Counted from the stretch's first letter, positions 51,926-61,132 are shown. The stretch is DNA of 64,000 nt from Streptomyces flaveus (GCF_014647675.1 NZ_BMPQ01000029.1:1-64000), one strand, 5' to 3'. Made by a program: numbers and translations. Notes: generated from the sequence alone by a model not told the origin.

Positions 51926-53086
51926 ATGACTCGTCACGAAGGCGTCGTTCCCTTCCGCACGTTCATCCTCAAGGTCGCCAACCGCTGCAACATCGATTGC
52001 GACTATTGCTTCGTCTTCAACTCCAAGGACCAAGTGGCGCGGCACCTGCCCGCCCGGATGGATGTTGACGTCGCCCGAGTCGCCGCGCGCCGGATCGGTG
52101 AGCACGCTCGCGTGCACAGGCTGTCGGCCGTGCACGTCGTGCTGCATGGAGGTGAGCCGTTGCTCGCCGGCATCCGGCATATAGCCGACATTTTGGGCAT
52201 CATCCGGGACGGGATCCCGGCGGACACGGAGGTCCGCTTCGAACTTCAGACCAACGGCACGCTGCTGTCCGAGACGTGGCTGGACCTCTTCGAGCAGTAC
52301 GAGGTAGCCGTGGGCGTCAGTCTCGACGGTCCGCCGACCGCGAACGACCGGCACCGGCTGACACTCGCCGGTCGCTCCAGCGCCGCATCGGCCGTACATG
52401 GCATCGAGCTCCTCCGCACCCGGCCGCACCTCTTCGCGGGTCTGCTGGCCGTCGTGGACCTGGCCAACGACCCGGTAGAGGTGCATGACTACCTGGCCTC
52501 GTTCGAGCCACCGGCGATCGACTTCAACCTCCCGCACGGCACGCACGACGACCCGCCGTACCGCACCGACCCGGACGTTCCCGAGTACGGGCTCTGGATG
52601 AGCCGGGTGTACGACGCCTGGCTCGCTCACCCCGAGTACCAGCACAGCGTTCGGATGCTCGAGGACATCGTGGCGCTCAGCTCCGGAGTGCGGAGTTCCG
52701 TGGAAACGCTGGGCTTGGCCCCGCCGACCAGCGTCGTGATCGAATCCGACGGCGCGATCGAAGGTGTCGACACCCTGCGGGCCGTCGAAGAGGGTGAGTC
52801 CGCGCTCGGGCGTCACCTCGCCGGCTACTCCTTCGACCAGGTGCTCAATCACCCGAAGCTCCTGCACCGCCAGGACGTGGTGAATTCCCTGGCCGCGGAG
52901 TGTCAAAGGTGCCCGCTGCTGGAGGTATGCGGCGGCGGCTATCTCCCGCACCGTTTCAGCACCGGGCGCGGCTACCGGAATCCCTCCGTCTACTGCGCGG
53001 ACCTGCAGCACCTGATCCGGCACGTCCAAGGGTCCCTGCGCGAGTACGGCTGGAACCTGCACGAGTCGGTCGCCCCAGCACCGTAG
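51926..53086 (+). CDS. FxsB-like radical SAM/SPASM peptide maturase
   Basis: 386 residues. Radical SAM cluster motif CNIDCDYC near residue 24, HGGEPLLAG as the SAM-binding GGE motif, QTNGTLL and GVSLDGP in the barrel, and a C-terminal SPASM-type cysteine set (CQRCPLLEVCGGGYLPHRF ... VYCADLQHLI) for auxiliary clusters. This matches enzymes that form cyclophane crosslinks on ribosomal peptides. The ATG at 51926 has a weak ribosome site, so it may be translated by coupling to the precursor gene. It is the main enzyme of this gene group. Confidence 0.8.
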   Translation: MTRHEGVVPFRTFILKVANRCNIDCDYCFVFNSKDQVARHLPARMDVDVARVAARRIGEHARVHRLSAVHVVLHGGEPLLAGIRHIADILGIIRDGIPADTEVRFELQTNGTLLSETWLDLFEQYEVAVGVSLDGPPTANDRHRLTLAGRSSAASAVHGIELLRTRPHLFAGLLAVVDLANDPVEVHDYLASFEPPAIDFNLPHGTHDDPPYRTDPDVPEYGLWMSRVYDAWLAHPEYQHSVRMLEDIVALSSGVRSSVETLGLAPPTSVVIESDGAIEGVDTLRAVEEGESALGRHLAGYSFDQVLNHPKLLHRQDVVNSLAAECQRCPLLEVCGGGYLPHRFSTGRGYRNPSVYCADLQHLIRHVQGSLREYGWNLHESVAPAP

Positions 53087-53166
53087 CTGCCTACAGCCGT
53101 GCCGATACGAGAAACCACGCGTTGGAGCAATCAAGTGAAGTCGCTGAACAGCAACAGGAGAAGCAG

Positions 53167-53640
53167 ATGGGTGTGACGATCCGAGCCGCTGAGAAACGGG
53201 ACACCGCGGCCCTGGCCGAGCTGATCGAGGAGATCGAGCGGTTCTACGGATCGACCGAGATCCAGCCGCTCGAAGAGCGTCGTCCGCAAGTGGAGGAGGC
53301 GCTCTTCAGCTCGCAGCCTCTCGCGTCCGCCCTCGTGGTCGAGGACGAGGACGGCGACATCGTCGGCCTCGCCTCCTACTCCTTCCTCTGGCCGGCTGCG
53401 GGATCCTCACACTCCCTGTTCCTCAAGGAGCTCTACGTCCGCGACACCCTCCGCCGGCAAGGCGTGGGAGCCCGCCTCATGGACAAGCTCCGCGCCCTGG
53501 CCGCCGCACGCCCCGGGTGCAGCCGCGTCGAGTGGATGACCGACCGCGACAACCCAGTGGCTCGGTCCTTCTACAAGTCACTTGGTTTCTCCGAGTTCGA
53601 CGGGAAGATCATCTATCGGGTCGACGTCGGAGCAGCCTGA
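53167..53640 (+). CDS. GNAT-family N-acetyltransferase
   Basis: 157 residues. GNAT motif A with LFLKELYVRDTLRRQGVGAR, preceded by VVEDEDGDIVGLASY and followed by WMTDRDNPVARSFYKSLGFS. ATG at 53167 with AGGAGAAG upstream. It lies 80 bases after the radical SAM gene on the same strand and 2 bases before the next gene. It may acetylate the matured peptide or give self-protection; the substrate is inferred from context only. Confidence 0.8.
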   Translation: MGVTIRAAEKRDTAALAELIEEIERFYGSTEIQPLEERRPQVEEALFSSQPLASALVVEDEDGDIVGLASYSFLWPAAGSSHSLFLKELYVRDTLRRQGVGARLMDKLRALAAARPGCSRVEWMTDRDNPVARSFYKSLGFSEFDGKIIYRVDVGAA

Positions 53641-53642
53641 GA

Positions 53643-54005
53643 ATGAGCAAGGCCGCGAAGGAAGAGCGTTGTGAGCGGTGCGACTTCATCATCGGACTGG
53701 GGTGTGCCTGTCCCGCGGCTGGGGCTGTACCGAAGGCACAACCGGCGCCTCATACGCGACAGGAGTGGCAGCGGTTCCCGGCCGACACCATCCTCATCTC
53801 GCCCACGCAGTACGCGCACCTGCCGGGCGCGTGCGGCCACCTCACCGAGGAGTTGGTGACGCCGCCGCGCTGGGGCTGGATTCCTGATCCGGCGCCCGGA
53901 CTCTGGGACCGTCTCGGCATCAGCTGTCCGGCAGTCGCGACGCAGGGCAATACCTCGCGACGCGCGATCAAGCGATGCCAGGAATGCGAAGCAGCCCTGT
54001 CTTGA
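53643..54005 (+). CDS. Small Cys-pair protein (possible zinc ribbon)
   Basis: 120 residues starting 2 bases after the GNAT stop. Cysteine pairs at both ends (ERCERCDFIIGLGCAC; IKRCQECEAAL) could bind one or two zinc ions; the middle is hydrophobic and aromatic (FPADTILISPTQYAHLPG; PPRWGWIPDPAPGLWDRLG). Not recognised. Operon position links it to the candidate peptide pathway. It converges on the glycosyltransferase gene with a 10-base gap. Confidence 0.55.
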   Translation: MSKAAKEERCERCDFIIGLGCACPAAGAVPKAQPAPHTRQEWQRFPADTILISPTQYAHLPGACGHLTEELVTPPRWGWIPDPAPGLWDRLGISCPAVATQGNTSRRAIKRCQECEAALS

Positions 54006-54015
54006 GGCGCAATCG

Positions 54016-55209
54016 TCAGACGGCCACACCGAGCAGGACGTCGGTAAGGCGATCCGCTGCGTCCGGACGGCCCAGGGCGCGGGCCTGCTGGGCCATGTGC
54101 TGGCGCTGCTCGGCGGAGGAGAGGATCGGACCGACCGCCGCGCGGAGACCTTCCGGGGTAACCGCATCCTTCAGCAAGGCGACCGCGGCTCCCGCCTGTT
54201 GGAGGTGGAGCGCGTTGTGCTCCTGCTCGTTGCCAGCCGATGTCGCGAGCGGAATGAGGACGGACGGCTTGCCGAGTGCGGTGAGTTCAGCGATCGTGCC
54301 CGCGCCGCTGCGCGAGATGACGACGTCAGCGAGGGCCAGGACGTCGGGGAGTTCCGGGCCGACGAAGTCGGTGACCAGGTAGCGGTGCCGGACGGCGTCC
54401 GGGAGTTCGGCGGCGTACTTGCGGGATTCCTCGATGGAGGTGGCGCCGCACTGGTGGATGACGTTGGCCTGGGTGAGCAGCCACGGGAGAACCGCGCGGA
54501 CCACGGTGTTGATCTGGACCGAACCCTGGGCGCCGCCCGTGATGTACACCGTCGGAAGTGTCCGGTCGAAGCCGACAAGGCCGAGCGTGCTGATCGCCTT
54601 GTCCGGCTGGCCGGTCAGGACCTCGGGGCGTACGGGGTTGCCAGTGACGACCGCCGAGTCGCGCACCGAGTCCGGCAGTAGCGGCAGCGTCGACTCGGAG
54701 GAAACAGCGATGCGGGTGGCGGCGCGGGCCAAGGCACGGTTGGCCAGGCCCAGCCGGACCGTCTGCTCGTGGATGACCAGCGGGCGCCGGCAGAACCTGG
54801 CGGCCAAGCCGACCGGCACGGCCACGTAACCCCCGGTCGACAGCACCACATCCGGCTTGAAGTCGGAGACGACCGTACGAGCCTGCGCGGCGCCGAGCGG
54901 GACGCGTCCCATGTCCTTGATGTTGGCCGGTGAGGCCAGCTTGAGCGGGTTGCTGGAGCGGCGGATCTTGCCGGTCGCGACCGTCTTGAACGGGATGCCC
55001 TCACGCTCGGCGACGCGCGCCTCCAGACCCGTGGCCGTGCCGACCCACAGCACTTCCAGGCCGATGCCCAGGCGGGCGAGCCGTGCGCTGGTCGTGCGGA
55101 TCGCGGTGAGCGCGGGGTACGTGTGGCCGCCGGTCCCGCCGCCCGTGACGATCAGCCGGAAGGGTCGGCCGAGGGTGGCGAGGCGGCGGTCGAGGTCAGC
55201 GCTGGTCAC
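54016..55209 (-). CDS. MurG-like UDP-GlcNAc glycosyltransferase
   Basis: 397 residues. The N-terminal domain has the MurG loop VTGGGTGGHTYPALTA, the middle VLSTGGYVAVPVGLAAR and VIHEQTVRLGLANRAL, and the C-terminal nucleotide-binding motif SRSGAGTIAELTALGKPSVL with NEQEHNA. The protein is a full-length GT28 enzyme. It is not in a cell-wall gene cluster, so it is a paralogue of the housekeeping murG. The GTG at 55209 overlaps the radical SAM stop by 14 bases. It probably adds an amino sugar to the product of the two preceding enzymes or acts on a lipid-linked sugar. Confidence 0.85.
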   Translation of the reverse strand: MTSADLDRRLATLGRPFRLIVTGGGTGGHTYPALTAIRTTSARLARLGIGLEVLWVGTATGLEARVAEREGIPFKTVATGKIRRSSNPLKLASPANIKDMGRVPLGAAQARTVVSDFKPDVVLSTGGYVAVPVGLAARFCRRPLVIHEQTVRLGLANRALARAATRIAVSSESTLPLLPDSVRDSAVVTGNPVRPEVLTGQPDKAISTLGLVGFDRTLPTVYITGGAQGSVQINTVVRAVLPWLLTQANVIHQCGATSIEESRKYAAELPDAVRHRYLVTDFVGPELPDVLALADVVISRSGAGTIAELTALGKPSVLIPLATSAGNEQEHNALHLQQAGAAVALLKDAVTPEGLRAAVGPILSSAEQRQHMAQQARALGRPDAADRLTDVLLGVAV

Positions 55210-57370
55210 GTTGTGGGGGTTCCGTTCCGGCGGGCGCCGGGGCGCTGCCCGGGCCGGGAGACATTCGGACTTGCCGGACGATATCAGGCAGGCGGACCTT
55301 CGTGAGGAGCCGTCCAACGCCCCAGGGAGTAGCGCCGAATTGGCGGAGGTACGTGTTCAAGGTGCGCTGCTGGGCGAGGGTGAGGACGAACTCCCGTACG
55401 CCTTCTACCGCACGTCGGAAGCGGCGAAGATCGCGTACGTCCTCCCGTCGGCGCGCGGCCGCGAGGAAGAGAGCGAGGTTGAAGCCCGCAGTCTGGCGCA
55501 GGACCTCCGGTGGGTCGACGCGGAAGATCTCGGAGAGCGTCAGGCGGTGGTACTCCGCACCCTCGTGCACCAGCGCTTCGATCAGGCTGCCGCCGCCCAT
55601 GCCGACGCCCGCCTCGCGCAGGGCGGCCAGACAGGCGCGGGCGGCCAGGTCCGTGGTGTCCTGCAGGGCCTCGGAGATGATGCGGGTCCGGTAGGTGTAG
55701 AGCAGGTTGTTGCCCAGGTGGCCTTCGATGTACTGGTCGATGTGCTCGGTCGCGTGCGTGAGCAGCGCGGTGCGGTCGTCCCACAGCTGTTCGTCGGTTT
55801 CCGCCTCGAACTCCTTCAGTACGGCCGTCAGCGTCGGGCCGTGGTCCATCGACCGTGCGAGCTCCAGCCAGCGCATGGGTGACACGCCGTGCGCTCGCAG
55901 GAGAGCCAGCAGTACGGCGAAGACACCACCGTTGTAGAGCGAGGCCAGGAACAGGTTCATCACCCGGCATTCCCGGTAGTCCTCGTACGGCATGTCGGGG
56001 ACTGTGACGCACACCTCGTCCACCTCGGCTGCCCGCACCTCCTCGCCGAGCACGCTGTAGGCGCCGTAACAGCGCGGTATGACCCGCCACTTGGTGACCA
56101 GCCCGTGTTCGCGGCGGTAGGAGTCCGTGCACATCTCGCTGCCCGGCAGCAGGGTGAGCTGGAACATGTTCAGGCGGTCGAAGCCCGCGTCCACGAGCTG
56201 GCGCAGAGTGCCGAGGTGCTTGGCCTTGGAGTCGCCAGGCAGGGCGAGGATCACCTCGCTGTACGTACCCGCTCCCGCGTCCGAGGCGGCGAGGGCGATG
56301 TCCATGAGTTTGCCGGCATCGATGTTCGACCGGGCGATCCTTCGTAGGACGTCGGGGTCGAGGGACTGCACGGCGCCCGACAGGCTGATCGCGCCCGGCA
56401 CTTGGGCGACGGCGGACAAGACGCGGTCGCGCTGGTTCTTGCCGGTGGTGACGTTGACGACGCGCGGCCAGCCGTAGAGCTGCTGGCATTCGGCGATCAC
56501 GCGGCAGGTGTCGTGGTCGTCGGGGTACATGCCGAAGTTGCTGTCGGTGATGAGGAGTTCGTTGCGGGCAGCCCCCGCTTCGACCAGGGGTTTCATGCGG
56601 CGGCCGATGTAGTGCAGTTCGTCGCGGATTTGCTCGGCGTGCTTCTTGGCGACTCGCTGGAAGTACGACGTGCCTTCCTGGCAGAAGGTGCACTTGAAGG
56701 GGCAGCCGCGGTTGGTCTGGACGGTGGGGACGAGCTTGCCGTCGAAGAACTCGTCCATGAGACCGGCGACGTACGGGGACGGCACGACGGACAGGTCGTG
56801 GATGCGCAGCCGCGGGCGCGGGGCATGGAGTATCCCGTCGTCGCCGAGGCAGTGCACCCCGTCGATGTGTCCGCGGATCTCGGTGCGGTCGACGTCGTTG
56901 AGGGTGCGAAGGAGGTCGGCGAACGCGGGCTCGCCCTCACCGTCGATGTAGAAGTCGACCTTCCCAGTCAGGCGCTCGTGCCAGAACTCGTTTTGCTCGG
57001 GGCGGCGGAGCGGGTAGTGCGGGCCACCGAAGACGACCGTCGTACGTGGGAAGTGCCGCTTGATCAACTCGGCGAATACGAGCGAGAGCTGGCTGTTCCA
57101 GATGTAGTGCGAGAACCCGATCACGTCGGGCGGCCCGTCCGCCTCCAGCGCGGCCGCCAGCGCCTCGGGGTACTTGAAGATCCGTACGGGGTGGGCAAGG
57201 TCCATTTTCGTAGCCGCGTAGGTGGCCAGGTCCGCAATCGCCTGCGGCATCGTCTCCGCCGAGATCGTCTGCTGGGTGTACGTGAGGTCGGCCAGCCACA
57301 CCGTCAATGTGACCCGTGGCCGTGCGGACGAGGCGACGGTCGGCGTCGGCAGCGAGACAGGCGCCGTCAT
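55196..57370 (-). CDS. B12-binding-type radical SAM protein
   Basis: 724 residues. The N-terminal 150 have the cobalamin-domain layout (DVIGFSHYIWNSQLSLVFAE, VVFGGPHYP) but no clear DxHxxG lower-ligand motif. The radical SAM domain has CPFKCTFC near residue 236, LLITDSNFGMYPDDHD, and TYSEVILALPGDSKAKHL. A C-terminal helical region of about 250 residues is unassigned. Such enzymes methylate or rearrange unactivated carbons. The ATG at 57370 overlaps the oxygenase stop by four bases. The substrate, possibly a peptide or sugar, is unknown. Confidence 0.8.
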   Translation of the reverse strand: MTAPVSLPTPTVASSARPRVTLTVWLADLTYTQQTISAETMPQAIADLATYAATKMDLAHPVRIFKYPEALAAALEADGPPDVIGFSHYIWNSQLSLVFAELIKRHFPRTTVVFGGPHYPLRRPEQNEFWHERLTGKVDFYIDGEGEPAFADLLRTLNDVDRTEIRGHIDGVHCLGDDGILHAPRPRLRIHDLSVVPSPYVAGLMDEFFDGKLVPTVQTNRGCPFKCTFCQEGTSYFQRVAKKHAEQIRDELHYIGRRMKPLVEAGAARNELLITDSNFGMYPDDHDTCRVIAECQQLYGWPRVVNVTTGKNQRDRVLSAVAQVPGAISLSGAVQSLDPDVLRRIARSNIDAGKLMDIALAASDAGAGTYSEVILALPGDSKAKHLGTLRQLVDAGFDRLNMFQLTLLPGSEMCTDSYRREHGLVTKWRVIPRCYGAYSVLGEEVRAAEVDEVCVTVPDMPYEDYRECRVMNLFLASLYNGGVFAVLLALLRAHGVSPMRWLELARSMDHGPTLTAVLKEFEAETDEQLWDDRTALLTHATEHIDQYIEGHLGNNLLYTYRTRIISEALQDTTDLAARACLAALREAGVGMGGGSLIEALVHEGAEYHRLTLSEIFRVDPPEVLRQTAGFNLALFLAAARRREDVRDLRRFRRAVEGVREFVLTLAQQRTLNTYLRQFGATPWGVGRLLTKVRLPDIVRQVRMSPGPGSAPAPAGTEPPQRDQR

Positions 57371-58290
57371 GACAGGGCCTCCTCACGGCGCAGAAAGATC
57401 TGCAGGAGCAGTCGGCGCTCGTCCTCGGGCACGTCCTCCTGGCCGTCGCCGAGTGCCTCACGGCCGTGGCAGCACAGGTGCTGGTTGACGATCAGCAGGT
57501 CGCCGCGGCCGAGCGGGAACCGCCGCTGTCCGCTGATGAGTTCGCGCTCGAGGGCGCGGGCCGCCTTGGTGTACGGGTCGTCCGGGTCGGCGTCAGCGAG
57601 CATCTTCGCCGTGAAGCGGACGAAGCCGGTGAGCGGAGCTTGCCCGTCGATGATGGGGAACGGCTTCCATTCCTCGCCGACGCCAGTCAGGGCGTAGAAG
57701 GCGCCGTCTTCGTACTTCGGGTGAGTGAGCAGCTCGGCGTCGGCGTAGTCGAGCCGGTCCACGGCTCGGCGGATCTGCGATACGAGGCTGTGGCCCTGGC
57801 CTTTCGGGTCCGGGCGCAGGCACAGCAGGGCGCTGTAGTCGGGTGGCCAGGTGGAGTTGACGATGTCGAGGTGGAGCGGGTTGTAGCCGGCACCGGTGGC
57901 GCGCATGGGGTCTTTCGTCAGGTTGGTGCCCAGCGCCTTCCACAACGGCCAGCGGTCGAAGGCGCGCAGGGGTGTGGCGAGCAGGGACAGCAGCGCGGTG
58001 ACGGTGCGCAGGGCGTCGTCCTGTGAGCCAGCGGTGTCGAGGAGTTCGGACAGCTCCAGGACGGCAAAGCCCTCACCGGCGGGAGAGTTCAGGAACCGAT
58101 CGCAGGTGGCGACGAACTGCGGGACCTGCGACAGGCTGGACAGCGTCCAGCGGTAGGCCGCAGCGGTCTCAGTGGACAGCAGACCCTTCTCGAGCTCCCA
58201 ATCGGGGAGGATCGCCGCGCTCGCGGTCAGGTCGGCGACGAGTCCCTGTGGCAGTGGTACGCGGTATTCGGGCAGCGGTGTTTTCGGCAT
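57367..58290 (-). CDS. TauD/TfdA-like Fe(II)/2-oxoglutarate oxygenase
   Basis: 307 residues. Iron ligands are probably the HxD in NPLHLDIVNS and a distal His in LLIVNQHLCCHGR, and the 2-oxoglutarate Arg may be in ERRLLLQIFLR. The N-terminal half is helical, as in clavaminate-synthase-related oxygenases. ATG at 58290. It is the first gene of the operon TauD-like, B12 radical SAM, MurG-like, all coupled by overlaps. It probably hydroxylates or desaturates the pathway intermediate. Confidence 0.8.
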   Translation of the reverse strand: MPKTPLPEYRVPLPQGLVADLTASAAILPDWELEKGLLSTETAAAYRWTLSSLSQVPQFVATCDRFLNSPAGEGFAVLELSELLDTAGSQDDALRTVTALLSLLATPLRAFDRWPLWKALGTNLTKDPMRATGAGYNPLHLDIVNSTWPPDYSALLCLRPDPKGQGHSLVSQIRRAVDRLDYADAELLTHPKYEDGAFYALTGVGEEWKPFPIIDGQAPLTGFVRFTAKMLADADPDDPYTKAARALERELISGQRRFPLGRGDLLIVNQHLCCHGREALGDGQEDVPEDERRLLLQIFLRREEALS

Positions 58291-58384
58291 GGCACTCCTC
58301 GAATCGGAAGTGTGTGGTGAACGGCGGTGTACGGAGAGGAAGGGGGCACGTGGCGTTCAGGACCGCCACGGCAGGTGGCCTCGA

Positions 58385-59011
58385 TCAGCGCGCCCTGAAC
58401 TCCGGTTCAACGGGCTCCGTGGCCCGACCATGTGACGCTTGACTGCGGCTGTCGCCCACGGAGCGGAGGTCGAGCGGGAAGACACACCAGGCGACGGTCC
58501 CGTCGTCGGTGAAGCCCCAACTCCCGCCCAGCTCGTCGACGAGGGCATCCACGAGCCACAGGCCGCGTCCGCTCTCCTCGTCCGGGCCGACCTGCTTCGG
58601 GCGGGGGACGTCGGACGGGGAGTGGTCGTTGACCTCCAGCCGCACCTGGCTGTCGACGTGTCTCAGCCGGAGGCCGACCGTCGTGCTGCGTGCATGGAGG
58701 AACGCGTTGCTGATCAGCTCCGAGATCACCACCTCCGCGGACTCGACCCGTGCGGCCGACATACGGCAGACGTTCCGGAGCCAGGTGGCTCCGATACGCC
58801 GGGCGTGCTCGACGCGTGACACGTCCCGTACGAAGGCGACGTCGACGGAGGAGTGGTGCCCTTCGTGCTCTGCGGCTGCGTGAGTCGCGGATGTGGCGCA
58901 GGCTCCTGCAGCGAGCGCGGGAGCTGCTGAGGCTGTCGTCGGAACTGCAGGCACCATCGCCCAGTCCTTCCGCAGGTGAGGGGAGACCGGGAGCGCAGAG
59001 GCGCTCTCCAT
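58385..59011 (-). CDS. HATPase-domain protein (anti-sigma/RsbW-like)
   Basis: 208 residues. The N-terminal 80 are Ala-rich and probably disordered. The HATPase follows: SAEVVISELISNAFLHARS as the N-box with Glu/Asn, LEVNDHSPSDVPRP as G1, and SGRGLWLVDALVDELGG as G2. Proteins of this short HATPase_c_2 type are frequent in Streptomyces beside XRE/DUF397 pairs. The ATG at 59011 is preferred over TTG 59050; neither has a strong ribosome site. Its partner sigma or anti-sigma factor is not identified. Confidence 0.75.
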   Translation of the reverse strand: MESASALPVSPHLRKDWAMVPAVPTTASAAPALAAGACATSATHAAAEHEGHHSSVDVAFVRDVSRVEHARRIGATWLRNVCRMSAARVESAEVVISELISNAFLHARSTTVGLRLRHVDSQVRLEVNDHSPSDVPRPKQVGPDEESGRGLWLVDALVDELGGSWGFTDDGTVAWCVFPLDLRSVGDSRSQASHGRATEPVEPEFRAR

Positions 59012-59190
59012 GGCCCAATCACCGTGCCCCGTGGGAAAGTTGCTTCGCAACGAAAAGGCTCTAGAAATTTCTTCGAGAACGAAAGTGGCACATGACTCCG
59101 CAAGCGCATGGTCTGTTGCAGCGCGCGTATCGCGTGTCAGACTGCGCGCATCGCGGCTTCGGCGAACGCAAGCGATGGAGGGGCGAGCAC

Positions 59191-60072
59191 ATGGCGGCCA
59201 AACCCAGACCGACCGTGCGGCGCATCGAACTCGGTTACGAGTTGCGGCAGTTGCGCGAACAGGCAGGGATGACGCTCGAGGACGTCGTCGGAAGCGGCGC
59301 AGTCAAGGGCTTGTACGTCACCAAGCTGCACCGCGTCGAGAAGGGGCTTCAGGACCTCCGTAGCGCCGGTGATCTGCGCGCCCTTTTGGAGCTGTACGGC
59401 GTGACCGACGACGGCGACGTGGAGCAACTGCTGGGGATCCAGCGGGACGGCGCGAGTCAGGACTGGTGGACGCCCTTCCGGTCCACGATGCCGTCGGGCA
59501 TGCCTCGCTTCGTCGGGATCGAGACGGCGGCACGGGAGATGTGGGCTTTCCACCCGGCGCTCGTACTCGGATTGCTGCAGACCCAGGCGTACGCCCGCGC
59601 GCTGTACGAACTCGCGAAGCCGATCGAGGAGACCACCAGCGAGTTCATCGACAAGAACATCCAGGTCCGCATCAAGCGGAAGGAATTCCTCACCAGGGAC
59701 GAGGAGCCCCTGCGGCTGAGAGCCGTTCTGTACGAGCCGGCACTGCGGTACGTGGTCGGCGACACGGACGTGATGCGGGAGCAGTACGACGAGATCGCCA
59801 GGCTGGCGTCCCTGCCCAACGTGAGCGTTCAGGTCCTTCCCCAGACCCTTCGGGGATACCTGTCCGTGCACGACTTCAGCATCCTGCACCTGGACGACGG
59901 AATGCCGACCTCGGTGCAGGTGGACAACGCGTGGAGCGCCACGTCGGTCTCCGACAAGCAACGCGAAGTCGGACGGTTCACCCGCAAGTTCAACGCCCTC
60001 ACGGCGTCCGCGCTGCCGCCGGAGGACACGCCCGAGTTCCTGCAACAACTCATGCGAGAGATCACCAAATGA
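59191..60072 (+). CDS. XRE regulator with DUF5753 domain
   Basis: 293 residues. The N-terminal helix-turn-helix reads GYELRQLREQAGMTLEDVVG. The DUF5753 sensor domain follows (WWTPFRSTMPSGMPRFVGIE, HPALVLGLLQTQAYARALYE, LPNVSVQVLPQTLRGYLSVH). ATG at 59191 with GGAGGGG. The next gene, a DUF397 protein, overlaps its stop. This is the Streptomyces pair of helix-turn-helix regulator and small antagonist, often beside an HATPase gene as here. It may control local promoters. Confidence 0.88.
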   Translation: MAAKPRPTVRRIELGYELRQLREQAGMTLEDVVGSGAVKGLYVTKLHRVEKGLQDLRSAGDLRALLELYGVTDDGDVEQLLGIQRDGASQDWWTPFRSTMPSGMPRFVGIETAAREMWAFHPALVLGLLQTQAYARALYELAKPIEETTSEFIDKNIQVRIKRKEFLTRDEEPLRLRAVLYEPALRYVVGDTDVMREQYDEIARLASLPNVSVQVLPQTLRGYLSVHDFSILHLDDGMPTSVQVDNAWSATSVSDKQREVGRFTRKFNALTASALPPEDTPEFLQQLMREITK

Positions 60073-60302
60073 CCCACACCCGTACCCACATGGCCCGCGA
60101 GTTCACCGGCGCCGGAGCGCGCTGGTTCAAGTCGTCGTACTCAGACGGCGCCGGCAACAACTGCGTGGAGGTTGCGGACCTCACTGACACGGCGTACGTC
60201 GGCATTGCGATCCGGGACAGCAAGGTCTCCCAGGGGGCTGCGCTGCTTGTCGGTCGTGCTTCGTTCGCGGCGTTCGTCCAGGGCGTCCGACAAGGACGGT
60301 AG
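60069..60302 (+). CDS. DUF397-family small protein
   Basis: 77 residues. WFKSSYSDGAGNNCVEVADL, then GIAIRDSKV and FAAFVQGVRQGR are the complete DUF397 signature. DUF397 proteins bind and modulate the adjacent XRE/DUF5753 regulator. The ATG at 60069 overlaps the regulator stop by four bases, so the two are co-translated. Confidence 0.88.
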   Translation: MTHTRTHMAREFTGAGARWFKSSYSDGAGNNCVEVADLTDTAYVGIAIRDSKVSQGAALLVGRASFAAFVQGVRQGR

Positions 60303-60305
60303 AAA

Positions 60306-60329
60306 GGGGCCCCCAGCTGCTGGGGGCCT
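60306..60329 (+). terminator. Hairpin after DUF397 gene
   Basis: GGCCCCCAGC-T-GCTGGGGGCC at 60308-60328, giving at least 8 stable GC pairs with a short loop, four bases after the stop codon. Probable terminator of the XRE-DUF397 unit. Confidence 0.75.
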
Positions 60330-60374
60330 CGTACCGTACTCGTCGTCGTGCCGCCGGGAGGAGTGGGCAGTCGG

Positions 60375-60863
60375 CTAGCCACGGCTCGAGTCGTAGCCCC
60401 ATCGGGCCCGGCCGTCTTTGCCCATGAAGCATTTGGCGGGCCGCCCGTCTTCGGCGGTGCCGAGCGTGCCGACAGGGGAGCAGGCATATCCGAACTGGAT
60501 GCCTGGCTCGCCACCAGAGCTGCTCTCGCCGCTGGTCCCGCTGCTGCCAGAGTCGTTGCCGCTGCCTGCGGCGGGCTGTGCAGTGACGGTCACCTCCACC
60601 GTTTTTGTCACGGTGACCGTGGGCGCGGGCTTCGTCTTCGCGGTTGCGGCTGCTGTCACAGTGACGGTCGGGCCGGGGCTTGCCGCCGCGGGTTCCGCGT
60701 CGTCGGTCGTGCCGTCGTCGCCGCTGGCTCCGGCGACGAAGCCGAGCAGGTAGACAAGGAAGAACGCGAAGCTGAGCGCAGGCAGGACGTACCTCTTGCG
60801 TGCCCACCTCTGGGTCGGGCGCGGTGGCTGCGGTCTGGGCGGCCACGTGTACGGATGGGTCAT
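60375..60863 (-). CDS. Hypothetical membrane-anchored protein with Thr/Val-rich linker
   Basis: 162 residues. A Pro-rich cytoplasmic N-terminus, one hydrophobic helix (YVLPALSFAFFLVYLLGFVA) near residue 25, a repetitive Thr/Val linker (TVTVTAAAT ... VTVTKTVEVTV), and a C-terminal domain with two Cys (YACSPVG ... AKCFMGKDGRARWGY) that may form a disulfide outside the cell. ATG at 60863. Function unknown. Confidence 0.65.
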   Translation of the reverse strand: MTHPYTWPPRPQPPRPTQRWARKRYVLPALSFAFFLVYLLGFVAGASGDDGTTDDAEPAAASPGPTVTVTAAATAKTKPAPTVTVTKTVEVTVTAQPAAGSGNDSGSSGTSGESSSGGEPGIQFGYACSPVGTLGTAEDGRPAKCFMGKDGRARWGYDSSRG

Positions 60864-61132
60864 CTCGTCCCCCTGCGGGCGTTCTGGAGGGGATGACCGT
60901 ACTGCCCAGGAGCCAATGTGTCGGCTATCTGAGGGAATAGTGACTTTCCTGTGATGGCCGGTCAGTCTCGCTCGCACAGAACACGCCTCTGGCCTGCGAA
61001 GACTTGAACGTGAGAAGGGCGGGGGTGCCCGCAGCGCGGTCAAACCCCGCCCTTGGCGGCGTTAGTACTCCAGTCTGGTTTCGCGATCTGTCCGGTGGGT
61101 TCGTCGGCTACGGCGCGGCGTATTCTTCGCCC

